Below are positions 45,058 to 55,057 of a DNA stretch of 64,000 nt, piece by piece (within the stretch, counting starts at the first letter, position 1; every line of letters starts with the position of its first letter). The notes under the pieces are model-generated. The model was given only the letters and a program-made list of their open reading frames with translations, was not told the DNA's origin and ran no database searches. Position numbers and translations under genes: made by a program. The DNA comes from Nemertoderma westbladi. Its lineage: Eukaryota > Xenacoelomorpha > Nemertodermatida > Nemertodermatidae. The DNA lies in contig JAUCBJ010000238.1 of the NCBI GenBank assembly GCA_032718475.1, positions 41,647 through 105,646 of the forward strand, written 5' to 3'.

Positions 45058-47655
45058 ATATTGGACCGGTCGCTCAAACAAGATTGGCATCGCTGTCCAG
45101 GGAAGCTGAACCCAGCTGACATCGCGTCACGGGGGATGCTGCCGATCGACTTTTGTAAACCGGACAATAAATCCTTTTGGTTTAGAGGACCCGATTTCCT
45201 ACAGCGACCTCCAGACGAATGGCCACCGTTATTCGACACGACAACCAATACCATACCAGAGGGTGTCGAGATAAAAATCGACACAGTTGTCAAATCTAAA
45301 GCGAAAGCCAACGCCAAGGTCAAGAGGAAACGAGGACGGACGAAATCTGATGACCTGGACGCTAGACCTGACATTACGCCAGACGTCTCACCAGAATCTC
45401 GACCAGACGCTTGTATGAATCTTTCACCGGATGTTCCGCAGGAGATTTCACCAGACGTTTCGCCGGATTGTTCACCAGATGACTCGCCAGATTATTCACC
45501 AGAAGCGACACCAGATTGTTCTCTGGATTGTTCGCCAGATTGTTTTATGGAACTCTCGACAGATTGTCTACCGGAAGTTTCACCAGACTTTCCACCAGAC
45601 ATCTCGACAGACTGTCCACCAGACTTTAGACCAGACTTTCTGACAGAAGCTACGCCAGACTTTCTTTGGGACCGACGACAGGACATTTCGCCGGAAGTTC
45701 CGCGCTATGTCTCACCAGACATCTCACCAGACTGTTCGCCGGACGCTTCACCAGACTGTCTACTAGACTCTCCATTAGAAGACCCATTGGAGCGGACTAG
45801 TACACACTCACTAGGTATTAACAACTTACCGAATTTGACTTCTTTGGACAACGAAGGTGTGGCCACAGCGATCACACTCCGCTCAAGGAAAATACTTGAC
45901 TTACCACCTACAGGTAAACGTGTAACTAAGGTTAGGAAGCTTACAAGCTCACAGGAACACACTAGGACTGTAGAGTTGAAACCGTTACTGCCAGTCAATT
46001 CACTAGGTGCGGACGGTAGAGGTAAGACCGTGGAGATTGACATACTTGGGGACTCAGACAAACCTACCGGAAGGCCCGTGGGCCTACCAAGTCCAAACAA
46101 GCATCCACATTATGACTATACCTTACCTGATGACGTCACTAACACTTACGTTGACAGGATAGTAAACCTAACTAAATCATGGACTGACGCGTGCCGCAAG
46201 TTAGCATGGCTTAAACGTTTGAGACAATATGCCAGAGGCAAACGCGACTTTCCTAGAAGACTTACCTTAGAGGAAGTTGGTCATTGTGAAGTTGATATCA
46301 TTCGCCATTATCAATTGCGATATTTCGCACGAGAATTCACAGCGATCAATCAAGGTAAACAGATCAAGTCTTCACCGATTTTGAGTTGGAGTCCGATTTT
46401 TTACAGGGGCTTACTTTGTCACAAGTCCAGACACCAGAACATTGACTTTGCACTTGACTTTAGGTATCCTATCATCATACCGCAACACCATGAGTTACAG
46501 CGCGCTATGATACTGGACGCACATGTACAACTCAAACACGTGGGTAGACATCACTACCTATCACACTTACGATCGAGGTTTGTACTGATTAGGCCTAGCA
46601 AGGCACTGAGTTCTGTAACACGGAACTGTATGATTTGTAAGAAGGTGCACGCGAGGATAGGACACCAAGAAATGAGTGAACTACCACTAGCGAGATTACA
46701 GGCGTTTAGACCCCCTTTCACTGAGACAGGGATAGACTGTTTTGGACCTATAATCGCGAAACGCGGAAGGGTACAGGTAAAACGTTGGGGATTAATCTTC
46801 ACTTGCATGGCCAGCAGAGCTGTCCATATAGAGCGTGTGACAGACTTGACTACCAATGCCTTTATCCTAGCCTTACGGCGATTTATCGCTAGACGTGGAT
46901 TGGTCAAATCCATTTATTGTGACCAAGGGACAAACTTTGTGGGTGCACGGAATGAGATAACTAGAGCTTTAAGGAAGTTGGACCAAGACCAGTTTTCCGA
47001 GGAACTACGTCCTCACCGTATTGTTTGGAACTTTAACACTCCAGACAGTCTGTGGAGAGGCGGCGTTTGGGAAAGGCTGATTGGCTCAATTAAGACAGCA
47101 ATGGCTAAAGTAATACCGACGCAACACATTTTAACAGACGACCAACTGACGACGTTGTTAATAGAAATCGAAGCGATTTTGAACACTCGACCGATCGCTT
47201 TGATCCCAGACAATAACGACGCACAGTTTGCCTTGACACCAGCGCACCTGCTTATGCAGGCGCCGACGACATTGTTGGCCACTTCGGTACCTGTTGATAG
47301 CGACGGATACGGCAACAAGGCTTGGAAAATCACTCAGCTGATAGCCAACAAATTCTGGGAAATATGGCAGAAGCATTATTTGCCCTCTATTTCGACCAGA
47401 ACCTCTTGGTATCTTAATACCCGATGTTTAAGACGTGGTGACCATGTTTTATTGGCTGAAGCTAATCTGAAAAGACGGTTTTGGCTGACTGGAGTCATTT
47501 TGACCACGCACCCTACATCTGGTGTAGTAAGGACAGTTACTGTACGGACTATCGACGGACGTACCGTAGATAGGCCTGTACAACGTCTCGTGCTCCTTGA
47601 GGAGACTAGAAACGAGACAGGAGACTACAAATCTCCACCCAACCTTAGTAAATAG
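45058..47655 (+). pseudogene. BEL/Pao pol part 3: integrase and C-terminal domain
   Basis: Resumes BEL pol after the LINE, starting at ATA-TTG-GAC. The RNase H/connection end is WHRCPGKLNPADIASRG. After an unusual acidic S-P-D repeat (see 45358) comes the integrase: an H-x-H-type zinc-binding part (HVGRHHYLSHL ... CMICKKVH) and the catalytic triad Asp in GIDCFGP (codon 46735), Asp in YCDQGTNF (46921) and Glu in GGVWERLI (47071). The C-terminal module (WQKHYLPSISTRTSW ... RRGDHVLL) corresponds to the DUF5641-type domain of Pao integrases. This 866-codon stretch is open to the TAG at 47653-47655. The whole element is non-functional because of the upstream breaks. Confidence 0.93.
45358..45785 (+). 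repeat. 12-bp coding minisatellite (x-S-P-D repeats) in BEL pol
   Basis: About 30 imperfect copies of a 12-bp unit around TCACCAGAC encode Ser-Pro-Asp-x tetrapeptides. The insert gives an acidic, proline-rich, probably disordered linker between RNase H and integrase. It stays in frame over its full length. Confidence 0.88.
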
Positions 47656-48315
47656 AGATGTCGGACCCTTGATGGCCGCCACATAGATTTACCGTATTTT
47701 AGTAATTTAGTATTTTGTATTACTGTATGTGCATTTGTATTCCTCTTCACTGTAGATAGAGACAGCGGTGGAATTCCATTGTCTTTATATGTGAACATGG
47801 AGGGTAGTACCCTTATGTATCACATAGGAGCGGGATTGTGTGTACAGTAGGAATGGAATTCCACTTGGAACCCACAAGTGAGACAATTTTCAAAAATTAT
47901 TAGACAAATCCATTTGGTTGGATTTAAATTTAAGAAAAATGATTCTCCAGTGAATGCGAATTCTAGAATACAGCTAGATAAAAATTAAAATTGGGGAGGA
48001 CAAGAGCGGATGGAAGGCTTGCGAGCCTACCGATAAATTTTTTTTTGGAAAAGAAAATCGGCCTTGTTCTACGTAGTCGTGTCTACTATTATTTAGACCA
48101 AATTAATTCTCGACTGCACTATTTTCTTTGGGAAGTAGTTTGGGAAATTAAAAGGTGAATATTTTAGACTCGCGGCTAGTTTACCCGGAATGCGTTTTTT
48201 ATCGGCACATATTTTGGATTAGGAGCCAGTGCGAAATCACGCGAAACCCGAAGTCATTAGGCAAATGGGTAGGGGTTTTAGAGCAAAGTTGAGCCAAAAG
48301 CCGACTAAACTCTAA
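47656..48315. other. 3' flank of BEL pol, possible LTR
   Basis: No protein frame. TGTCGGACCC (47659) to GTGAGACA (about 47890) has LTR-like end bases, but there is no second copy in the window. ATTGGGGAGGACAAGAGCG (47990-48008) recurs exactly at 59702-59720. GGAAGGCTTGCGAGCCTACC + G (48012-48032) recurs at 50550-50570. Both look like pieces of repeats, perhaps a polypurine tract next to an LTR. Confidence 0.35.
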
Positions 48316-50469
48316 GTCTCCTCACATCTAACCTCTGTTTGTGCTTCCTCTAGTAGAAACACTACATATACAGGGATTCACGCAGGAATAGGAGCACCAG
48401 GCGCCGTTCAACCGATATGGGGCCAAAACTTTAACGTGTTTGTAGTGGAGAGTAGGGCTAGGAGTACAGCCAAGCTCGCTAAATCCAAGGCGGATCCAAA
48501 CGTTACGCGACAGCGATTGGACGCTTATAACAAAAGAGCGGAGGAGTTACACGCGGAGTTCAAAGCGTTGTACCCCTACGATGCGTTATGCGACGCCAGC
48601 GACGTTTGCGAGGACCCGAGACACAGAGATATGATCTTTATAGACGCGCTCGAGGAGCGGATCCGGAAACTAAGGAAGCGTTCTCCATTTATAAACTGTT
48701 CTATAAATGCAGTGCCGGATTAAGCCTCTGGTGGCCCTAAGGCACATTTTAGTAATTTCCAAAAATGGCCCGAAAATTGATATTTTTTCGCAAACCCTTT
48801 CAAAAGAAAAAGCTGCTAAAAACAACTGAAATTGTGAAAATGTTGCGAAGGAAATATAAAGTATTTTCGTTGGATGACTGCGTGTAAATAAGTACTAAGT
48901 ACTATTTTGTGATAGACAAAGTGTAGCAGTTACGAAATCGGTTCTAGAAGATCCAAATGGCCATGTTTTACAAACCAATATTCACGATTGTAGCCGTAAA
49001 GATGCTAAACATTTTGTATATGTTTAATGGAAATTGAGTAAAAAATAAAAAGTAGTAGGGAATTTAGTGATGAGTCAAAAGTCAAAATCAAAGTCAAAAG
49101 TCAAAATCGACAAACTGATAAAAATGTTGTTTTATACAGAGAGGAATAAATATAAGCAATAATTATTCTGTTGTTGAAAAGTGCAGTTTTGAGGTCAAAA
49201 AATAATTCAATGTTGAAAACCGATATCACCTTTTATGAAAGCCCTTCTATCAAACCACAAAAAATTGTGTAAATTTTCAAAAATTTCATTTCTGTAGGGG
49301 TTATAGTGAGCCCCCTTAAAGCTGACTGGTCCCTGTAGGTATTTAGCAATTTTGATCGGATCTTGGAAATGTGTTATTTATTTGCTGTAGGTTTCGCAGG
49401 GTACTTATCTATACTGGACTTGCTGAGAAATATAACACACCAAAAGTGTGCGGCTTAGTGCAAAGATATAATATTTCTGATCTATATTTGGACTTGCTGA
49501 GAAAGTAATGTTCTTCGATAAGAGAAGTAAATAAATAAATGGAAATAAAAGGAAATAAATACTTTTTGTCACTAATTTTAATTTACCCAAACTCAATTGT
49601 GCTGTCCGAGAGTTTTAGGTTTTGCAGGAATTGCACCTAAAATGCCATCGAATGCAAAATTCAATACACGAGGGCATAACATCTGAATTTCGGTTAAATT
49701 AAATTACAGTAGTGACAAGAAGTTATTTCTGATACGTTTTTTTTTATCTACAACAAATTTATCCTTTTTTTTTTTATCTATTAGAGCCTATATTAATAAA
49801 ACTCGTTTCCGGTGAAAAAAATTAATTTCGCACTACCATCTTCGGGCCGTACATTAACGGCCTTTAGTTACGATGTACAGTATTTCCAGTATGCAGGCAT
49901 GGCAAAACGTCAATATTTAGTTGTTCTAGAAAGTTTTAAGTACGTAACTACAAATAATTCCCCACAAGTAAATAAAATTAAATTCTCCATTGTTCATAAT
50001 TAGCACTTTAATGTTTTATTATTTCCCTGCCATCAGGTCAGGTCATGAACTAATAACACAAGCAGCTGTCGGTCGATTGAGCTACAATTTTGCAATTTCT
50101 ACCACAAATCTAGTGATAGGAAGTAGTCGAAAGATGCACTTTTGTTCTGTTTTCTAGAAATTTTAGTGAGAAAAAATTTGGACTTTTCAGATAAAAATAA
50201 TTTTTTTCACAGGAATGACTCGCTGAGAAAAAATGGCCCGTATTTTCGTCTGGCCCTAAGGCACGTGCCTTATATGCCTTAAGGTTAATCCGGTACTGTA
50301 TAAATGTGGAGGATGTATGCGTGAGCAAGACAACGCGATTCCTATGCGCTTGAACCCGGAGAACCCCGAGCCGATATTAGCGCGTTGCCCAAACCACCAA
50401 AGTCTGCGTTACCAAGAAGGCGGTCGTTTCATTTTCCGGTATTCTAGAACCGCAGGCAACTCGACGTAG
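48316..50469 (+). pseudogene. Unrecognised gene fragment split by a hAT element
   Basis: Open from about 48,316 (before the GTG at 48436) to 48,709, then again from 50,299 to a TAG near 50,469. The first part has a charged region (TAKLAKSKADPNV, FIDALEERIRKLRK). About 48,660 the likely reading slips one base into the frame that leads to YKLFYKCGGCMREQD and, after the hAT, ARCPNHQSLRYQEGG. This gives a C-x2-C-x23-C-x2-H zinc-binding candidate. The same arrangement (Y-x-C-x2-C ... R-C-x2-H-x3-R-Y-x2-G) occurs in the 668-aa ORF at 55058, so the two are probably related. A splice acceptor-like CTTCCTCTAG precedes the open region. Function unknown. Confidence 0.55.
48710..50298. mobile_element. 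Non-autonomous hAT element, 1,589 bp
   Basis: Starts CAGTGCCGGATTAAGCC and ends TTAATCCGGTACTG, giving 14-bp terminal inverted repeats with one mismatch. Both ends continue into a shared GGCCCTAAGGCAC. It is flanked by an exact 8-bp duplication TATAAATG (48702-48709 and 50299-50306). CAG-type ends with 8-bp duplications are diagnostic of the hAT superfamily. The interior has no transposase frame; short frames (49405-49596, 49812-50003) have no domain. Confidence 0.94.
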
Positions 50470-50508
50470 GAGCCCTAGCTCAGCTAGACCGAAGTCACCG
50501 ATTAATCG

Positions 50509-50515
50509 TATAAAA
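50509..50515 (+). promoter_or_regulatory. TATA box-like TATAAAAGGG
   Basis: A strong TATA match in GC-rich surroundings, about 35 bases before GCGTAGAGAGCGAGATGATG. It may be the promoter of an LTR or of a decayed element; no gene starts clearly after it. Confidence 0.35.
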
Positions 50516-50570
50516 GGGCGAAGGCGTAGAGAGCGAGATGATGGAGAAAGGAAGGCTTGCGAGCCTACCG

Positions 50571-51162
50571 TTAGCGATCAGCGCTCAGGAGACAATATCC
50601 AGACCAGTAGGACGAACTATTGAGCTCGTCAGGAGTACACTTTAAGACTTATTTGGAAGATATTAGCGTATTATGTTTATTTTATATTTGAACTGATTTA
50701 ATTTGGTGAATTTATTATGTATATTTGCAATATATGAAGATTATTGAAAGTTTGAAATTATTTGTTTTGATTTGTTTAATTTGCTTATCTTGATAACCGA
50801 AAGCTCTTTTTTTTGTATTTTATGCACTAAAGTTAATTGGTAAATTTGTATTTTGTATGTATGATAGATTGTATTTAAGCCGTACCCGCAATATTAAGTA
50901 TGCAATAAATAGATAGTGTTTATTTTATATTTTAGGCCCCACTATTAGACTTAAGAAATATTTGTAAATAGTTTATATTTCGATTGGTGAAAACAGTCTT
51001 ACTTACTGTTTTCATGGAGCGGTGATGGATTATTTCACTATAAGATAGCATTTGTAGTTTAACGTAAAAACTTTCTAAAATCCGACGCATTTTGATTAAA
51101 TTACAGTAATGTAATATGCCTATTCATATTGGTACACATAAAACCCATAGGTAATCTCATGG
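50571..51162. other. AT-rich non-coding DNA
   Basis: No gene. AATAAATAG at about 50,905 may be a polyadenylation signal of the decayed element around 50.5 kb. Confidence 0.4.
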
Positions 51163-51245
51163 CGTAGTGGTCAGATGGTTAAGGCGTTGGTTACATTACA
51201 GATAGGTTACGAGTTCGAATCCCAATCGGGAAATTTGCATTTTGG
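51163..51245 (+). ncRNA. tRNA-like sequence, probable SINE head
   Basis: Has both internal RNA polymerase III boxes: an A-box region TGGCGTAGTGGTCAGATGG and a B-box AGTTCGAATCC, about 50 bases apart as in tRNAs. The T-stem and acceptor stem do not pair well, so it is a tRNA pseudogene or the 5' part of a tRNA-derived SINE. Confidence 0.6.
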
Positions 51246-53199
51246 GGCAATTTATTTTCATTTGATTTAATTTGTTAAACCAATGAGGTGCGTACAACAC
51301 ATGGAACGATGAGTTGGGCCAATCATAGGGCATGGAACATCTTATTGCTCCAATGTGAGGCCATGGAATGCTCTGGAAGGTTCTAGCGGATTCTATGTCC
51401 CAGATTTAGTATAAAAAGGGCTGGTTAGCCTTCGGTTATCATTCACTTATCTTGCTCACTAATGTTAACTCTTGTTAACTTAGTATTTGTTTCTTTTGTT
51501 ATAAATCTTTAATCTGTTTGATAAATCTTTGTAAACTGTAAATATACTGTAAACTTCTGAACATGTATATTTCCAATTGTCCACCTTTGGGACAGCCAAG
51601 CATTGGGAGGATGGCTGCCTAGACCGTTAGGCCGTCAGCAACGCAGGGAAAGATGTCCACAACACGCTAAGCTCCCACATTAGATTTGCTCGCGCGCCCG
51701 TTCGAAGTATGCCCCCTTGCCATACAGCGCCCACGTCAGAGGAAGGTAAGACTTTGTTTGACGCCCTTGCCCGCAGTAAGACCTATAGATCAGGGTAAGC
51801 GTGACGCCGTCCTGGAGCGCCGTAAAATTTAGGATCGAATATTTTAGACTAAGACAGGAGCAAACAAGCAAAATCCTCGGATTAACCTGTATCTCCAACA
51901 GGTGTGAACTATTGCTGTTCGTCAGTACGCGCAAGTACACTTTAGGTGCAGACAGCACAATTCCATAATTTGGTGATTTGCAGTACTGACAGTTCTGTAC
52001 CGGTTCACTTTGTAGTTTATACATTTGCCCGCCCCTGTCTGAGCCCAAAATATTTGATCAGGCAAGGAGCAGCTTTCTGCTACCGGCACTTTGCTTGGCC
52101 TAGGGAGGTTACTAATATCCTACCGCGCCTTGCCACGTACTGATAGGTATTTGCTGCTAACCACCGCAGCAATAAAATTCTAGAATCAAATTGTATACCA
52201 GATCAGCTAACGTACGGTAGCAATTAACACCTATTTCTTATCTTACAACCAGAATCTGGTATTTGTGCCGATCACGGGTGTAGTTACCAACACCGTAATT
52301 GCCCGGTTGAGTTGTGGATAGGAAGGAGAGAGCTTTGACGCCATTTTGTAAGTATAAAGCCCTACAGAGCGCGACTAGCTTATTTTAGTAGCTAGCGCCC
52401 GGTATTGTTTTTGGTCAGAAATCACCGAAACCTAGTACAACGGCGATACACCAAAATTGTTTTATTCGTAACACAAACACACACACATGTCCTAAAACAT
52501 ATATACCCCCCTTCGAGACCTGCCAGCTATTAGTTTACTTTAGATTACTTTAGGCAGAATTTATCTGTAATTTACTATTCGTAGTTTGTAAATTTAGGAT
52601 CTGATATTTAGTTTTACGGCAAGTATTTTAGATGGCATGCACCCTTTTGACTGCATTGCTCCTGTCAGCAGTATTGTTACTTTAGGTACTACCCCCTTTT
52701 GACTGCTACCGCTTGTTAGTAGTATTGTTACGCTAGTCTGTTAATCCACTAGCTCGTATATAAACCATATAAATCACACCGCGGCAAGTTACGGTATTTA
52801 GGTCTGTCAGCGATAGTTAGGATTCGCTGCGCGGGGATTGTTTTCCCGTGAGTTTGGTCTGTCACTGTAACTGTACATCTGCCTCACCGGTTAGAGGACA
52901 GGTTTCCTTTTGTCTAGTTCGTAGGCATTAGACCCGCTCACGTACGTAGAATAGACACTAGGCTCTGTTCCTCGCCAGTAGTTGTTCGCGTATTTGTATC
53001 TGTTTGTTTAGATACCCTGGACTGGGATTTGTTGTCAGATACTGTACGAGCCCGTATACACTACTGGATCTTACGGTAAGATACATCGTTACTAGGATCC
53101 GGTAGACGGCATACTACTGGACTTTTCACGTAGGGAAAAAATGAAAAAAACAAGTAACCAGCACTTTTCAGTTAGAACACAAAATTTTTAATTCACTTA
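51246..53199. other. LTR-like promoter modules, no intact gene
   Basis: TATAAAAAGGG at 51410 follows a GC-mixed block and precedes GGCTGGTTAGCCTTCGG, a layout typical of an LTR U3/R border. A second TATA (GTATATAAACC, about 52,757) lies after two imperfect copies of CCCTTTTGACTGC ... GTATTGTTAC (about 52,650-52,730). The stretch resembles decayed LTR DNA. No pair of long direct repeats was found. Confidence 0.35.
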
Positions 53200-54125
53200 T
53201 ACGATGCTATAAATTCACATTTTAAGGTTTTTTAGGGCGCTGATTCTAATGGAATACATTTCAAATATGCCAGATCATTGCTACGTGTATTTTTCGGCGT
53301 AATTTGGCAAATTTTGGTGCTAGCACCAAACTTCGTACCCATCACCAAAAAGTACAAGTTTGCGATGTCCAGTGCTGTTTTTATTGATTCCATCGGATTC
53401 AGGACCCTCATAAACCCGCATAATACAAGAAACAAGATGATACTATCTACTGATCAATTTACTCATTTTCCAAAATTTGGTGCTGGAGCAACAATTTTCA
53501 CCCACCGGCGAAAAATACAAGTTTGAAAACTCTTATGAAATTTTTACTGATTCCATTGAATTCAGAACCCTAACAAACTCGTATAACGCAAGAAACAAGA
53601 TGACACAATCAATTGATATATTTGATGGTTTTCAAAATTTGGTTCTAGCACCACATTTTGCACCCACTTCCGAAAAATATAAGTTTGAGATGTCTAGTTC
53701 GATAATTATATATTCCATTGAATTCAGAACACCCATAAACCTCTAAAATGCAAGAAATAAATTGTCACAAGCAATTTTATCTATTGAATGGATTTTCAAA
53801 ATTTCGTGCTAGCACCAAAATTTGCACACAGCACCGAAAAATACAAGTTTGATACGCTTGGTGCAACTCGTATATATTTCATCGAAACCAGAACCCTAAA
53901 AAACCCCAATTGCGTAAAAAACAAGTTTCAAACAATCAATTTACAAAATTGACATATTTCAAAATTTGGTGCTGGCACCAAAATTTGGCAACCGCCGAAA
54001 AAAACAAGTTTGAAATTTCTAAATCAATTTATATGAATTCCATCCAATTGCTAACACCAAAAAACCGGTGTAAATCAAAAATAGAGATGTTACAATTAAT
54101 ATTTAATGAAATGTAATTTTCAAAA
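53200..54125. repeat. 163-bp tandem repeat, five diverged copies
   Basis: The landmark AAAATTTGGTGCTAGCACCA recurs at about 53316, 53479, 53641, 53805 and 53968 (spacings 162-164). Each is followed by AAAATACAAGTTTGA and GATTCCATTGAATTCAGAAC. The copies differ by roughly 15-30 percent. The three overlapping short frames inside are products of the repeat. Confidence 0.92.
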
Positions 54126-54300
54126 AACGTCTCAAAAAAAGTGCCAAAAGTAGGGTTAAAAAATGGTGCTATAACTCGAAAACTACCCAATATTTTTGAA
54201 AACGGTTTTCACTACTAGGAAGACAATAGATTTTTAGGAAAAGTCATAATATTTCAGATTCCCAAATGCGTTTGTTTCAGAATTATAATAAAAAAACCAC

Positions 54301-54340
54301 GGGGGGGGGGGGGGGGTCATATTGACCCCCCCCCCCCGGG
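54301..54340. repeat. G-run/C-run hairpin
   Basis: A run of about 16 G, TCATATTGA, then about 14 C and GGG. The two halves can pair as a short-loop hairpin, and the G-strand could also form a quadruplex. Length is likely to be unstable in assembly. Confidence 0.8.
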
Positions 54341-55057
54341 TTTAATATGGTTAATTAATAGATCATGGGAGCGGAGATTCACCCTATTAAGTATATCAGT
54401 GTGAGAGAATCTCCAGTGTATAGTCAATAGCCGATAAAATTCATAAAATCATGTATAAGGGGAATATTGACAATTAAAAGTCACTATTAAATAGCATCCC
54501 AGATCTGTATGCATGAGAAATACCCTAATTCTACCGCTAGCTTTGCATAATGTCACCATAGTAACAACCACGCTAGAATTAGAAGTGAGTTAAAAGAACA
54601 ATAGAAAGCTTGGTGCCCCATTGAATAGGATGCGGAATAAATAGCACCTTGCTAGTATCTAGGGATACATAATAATAACGTGGCATTCTGGAAGGCATTT
54701 GACTAACGGACAAATGGCCCTAATTTGTACAAATTGTGGCAGGAATGTGGAATTTGTGTATTTATAGGTGAATGTTACTACTAAAGTGTGTTTACAGTAG
54801 CGAGTCGCAGTTGTGAAAATTACCCTGCATCTGTAGCAAGTACATCCAGTATACTCAAGCCCTTGGGACGGACAGTGGAGTGACTCATGCTGGTTATTGT
54901 TGTCGCTGTGTAGCTACTACGTTGACGAGAGGCACAGCGACGACAGTACATCAGCGCTGAGGATCTCAGGGCTGTCCGGGGGCATAGAGGGGAAGGCAGC
55001 GACGCCCACTAGCCTTATTATTATTCACTATAATATCGATAAACTCATGTAGCAGCT
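54341..55057. other. 5' flank of the 668-aa ORF
   Basis: No open frame. From 54,840 the composition becomes GC-richer (GGGACGGACAGTGGAGTGAC ... GGCAGCGACGCCCACTAG), which may be a 5' UTR or LTR/leader of the ORF that starts at 55058. Confidence 0.35.

Larger units (their letters stand above)
39961..47655 (+). mobile_element. Decayed BEL/Pao LTR retrotransposon (pol), host of a LINE
   Basis: Reverse transcriptase, RNase H and integrase of a BEL/Pao element in order. It is 5'-truncated (gag and protease are absent), carries one frameshift near 41,130, and is interrupted by the LINE at 41673-45057. I could not find a matching pair of LTRs. The 3' LTR may start near 47659 (TGTCGGACCC), but this is unproven. 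The 5' border coincides with the inverted-repeat element ending at about 39,876. Confidence 0.92.

Noticed and set aside
47659-47891. 3' LTR of the BEL element (TGTCGG...GAGACA)
   Set aside because: End bases fit, but no second copy is in the window and no clear polypurine tract precedes it.
51680-52048. 122-aa minus-strand frame
   Set aside because: No recognisable domain; lies in LTR-like DNA.
53278-54116. Three overlapping frames as a repeat protein
   Set aside because: They follow the 163-bp tandem repeat and change frame between units.
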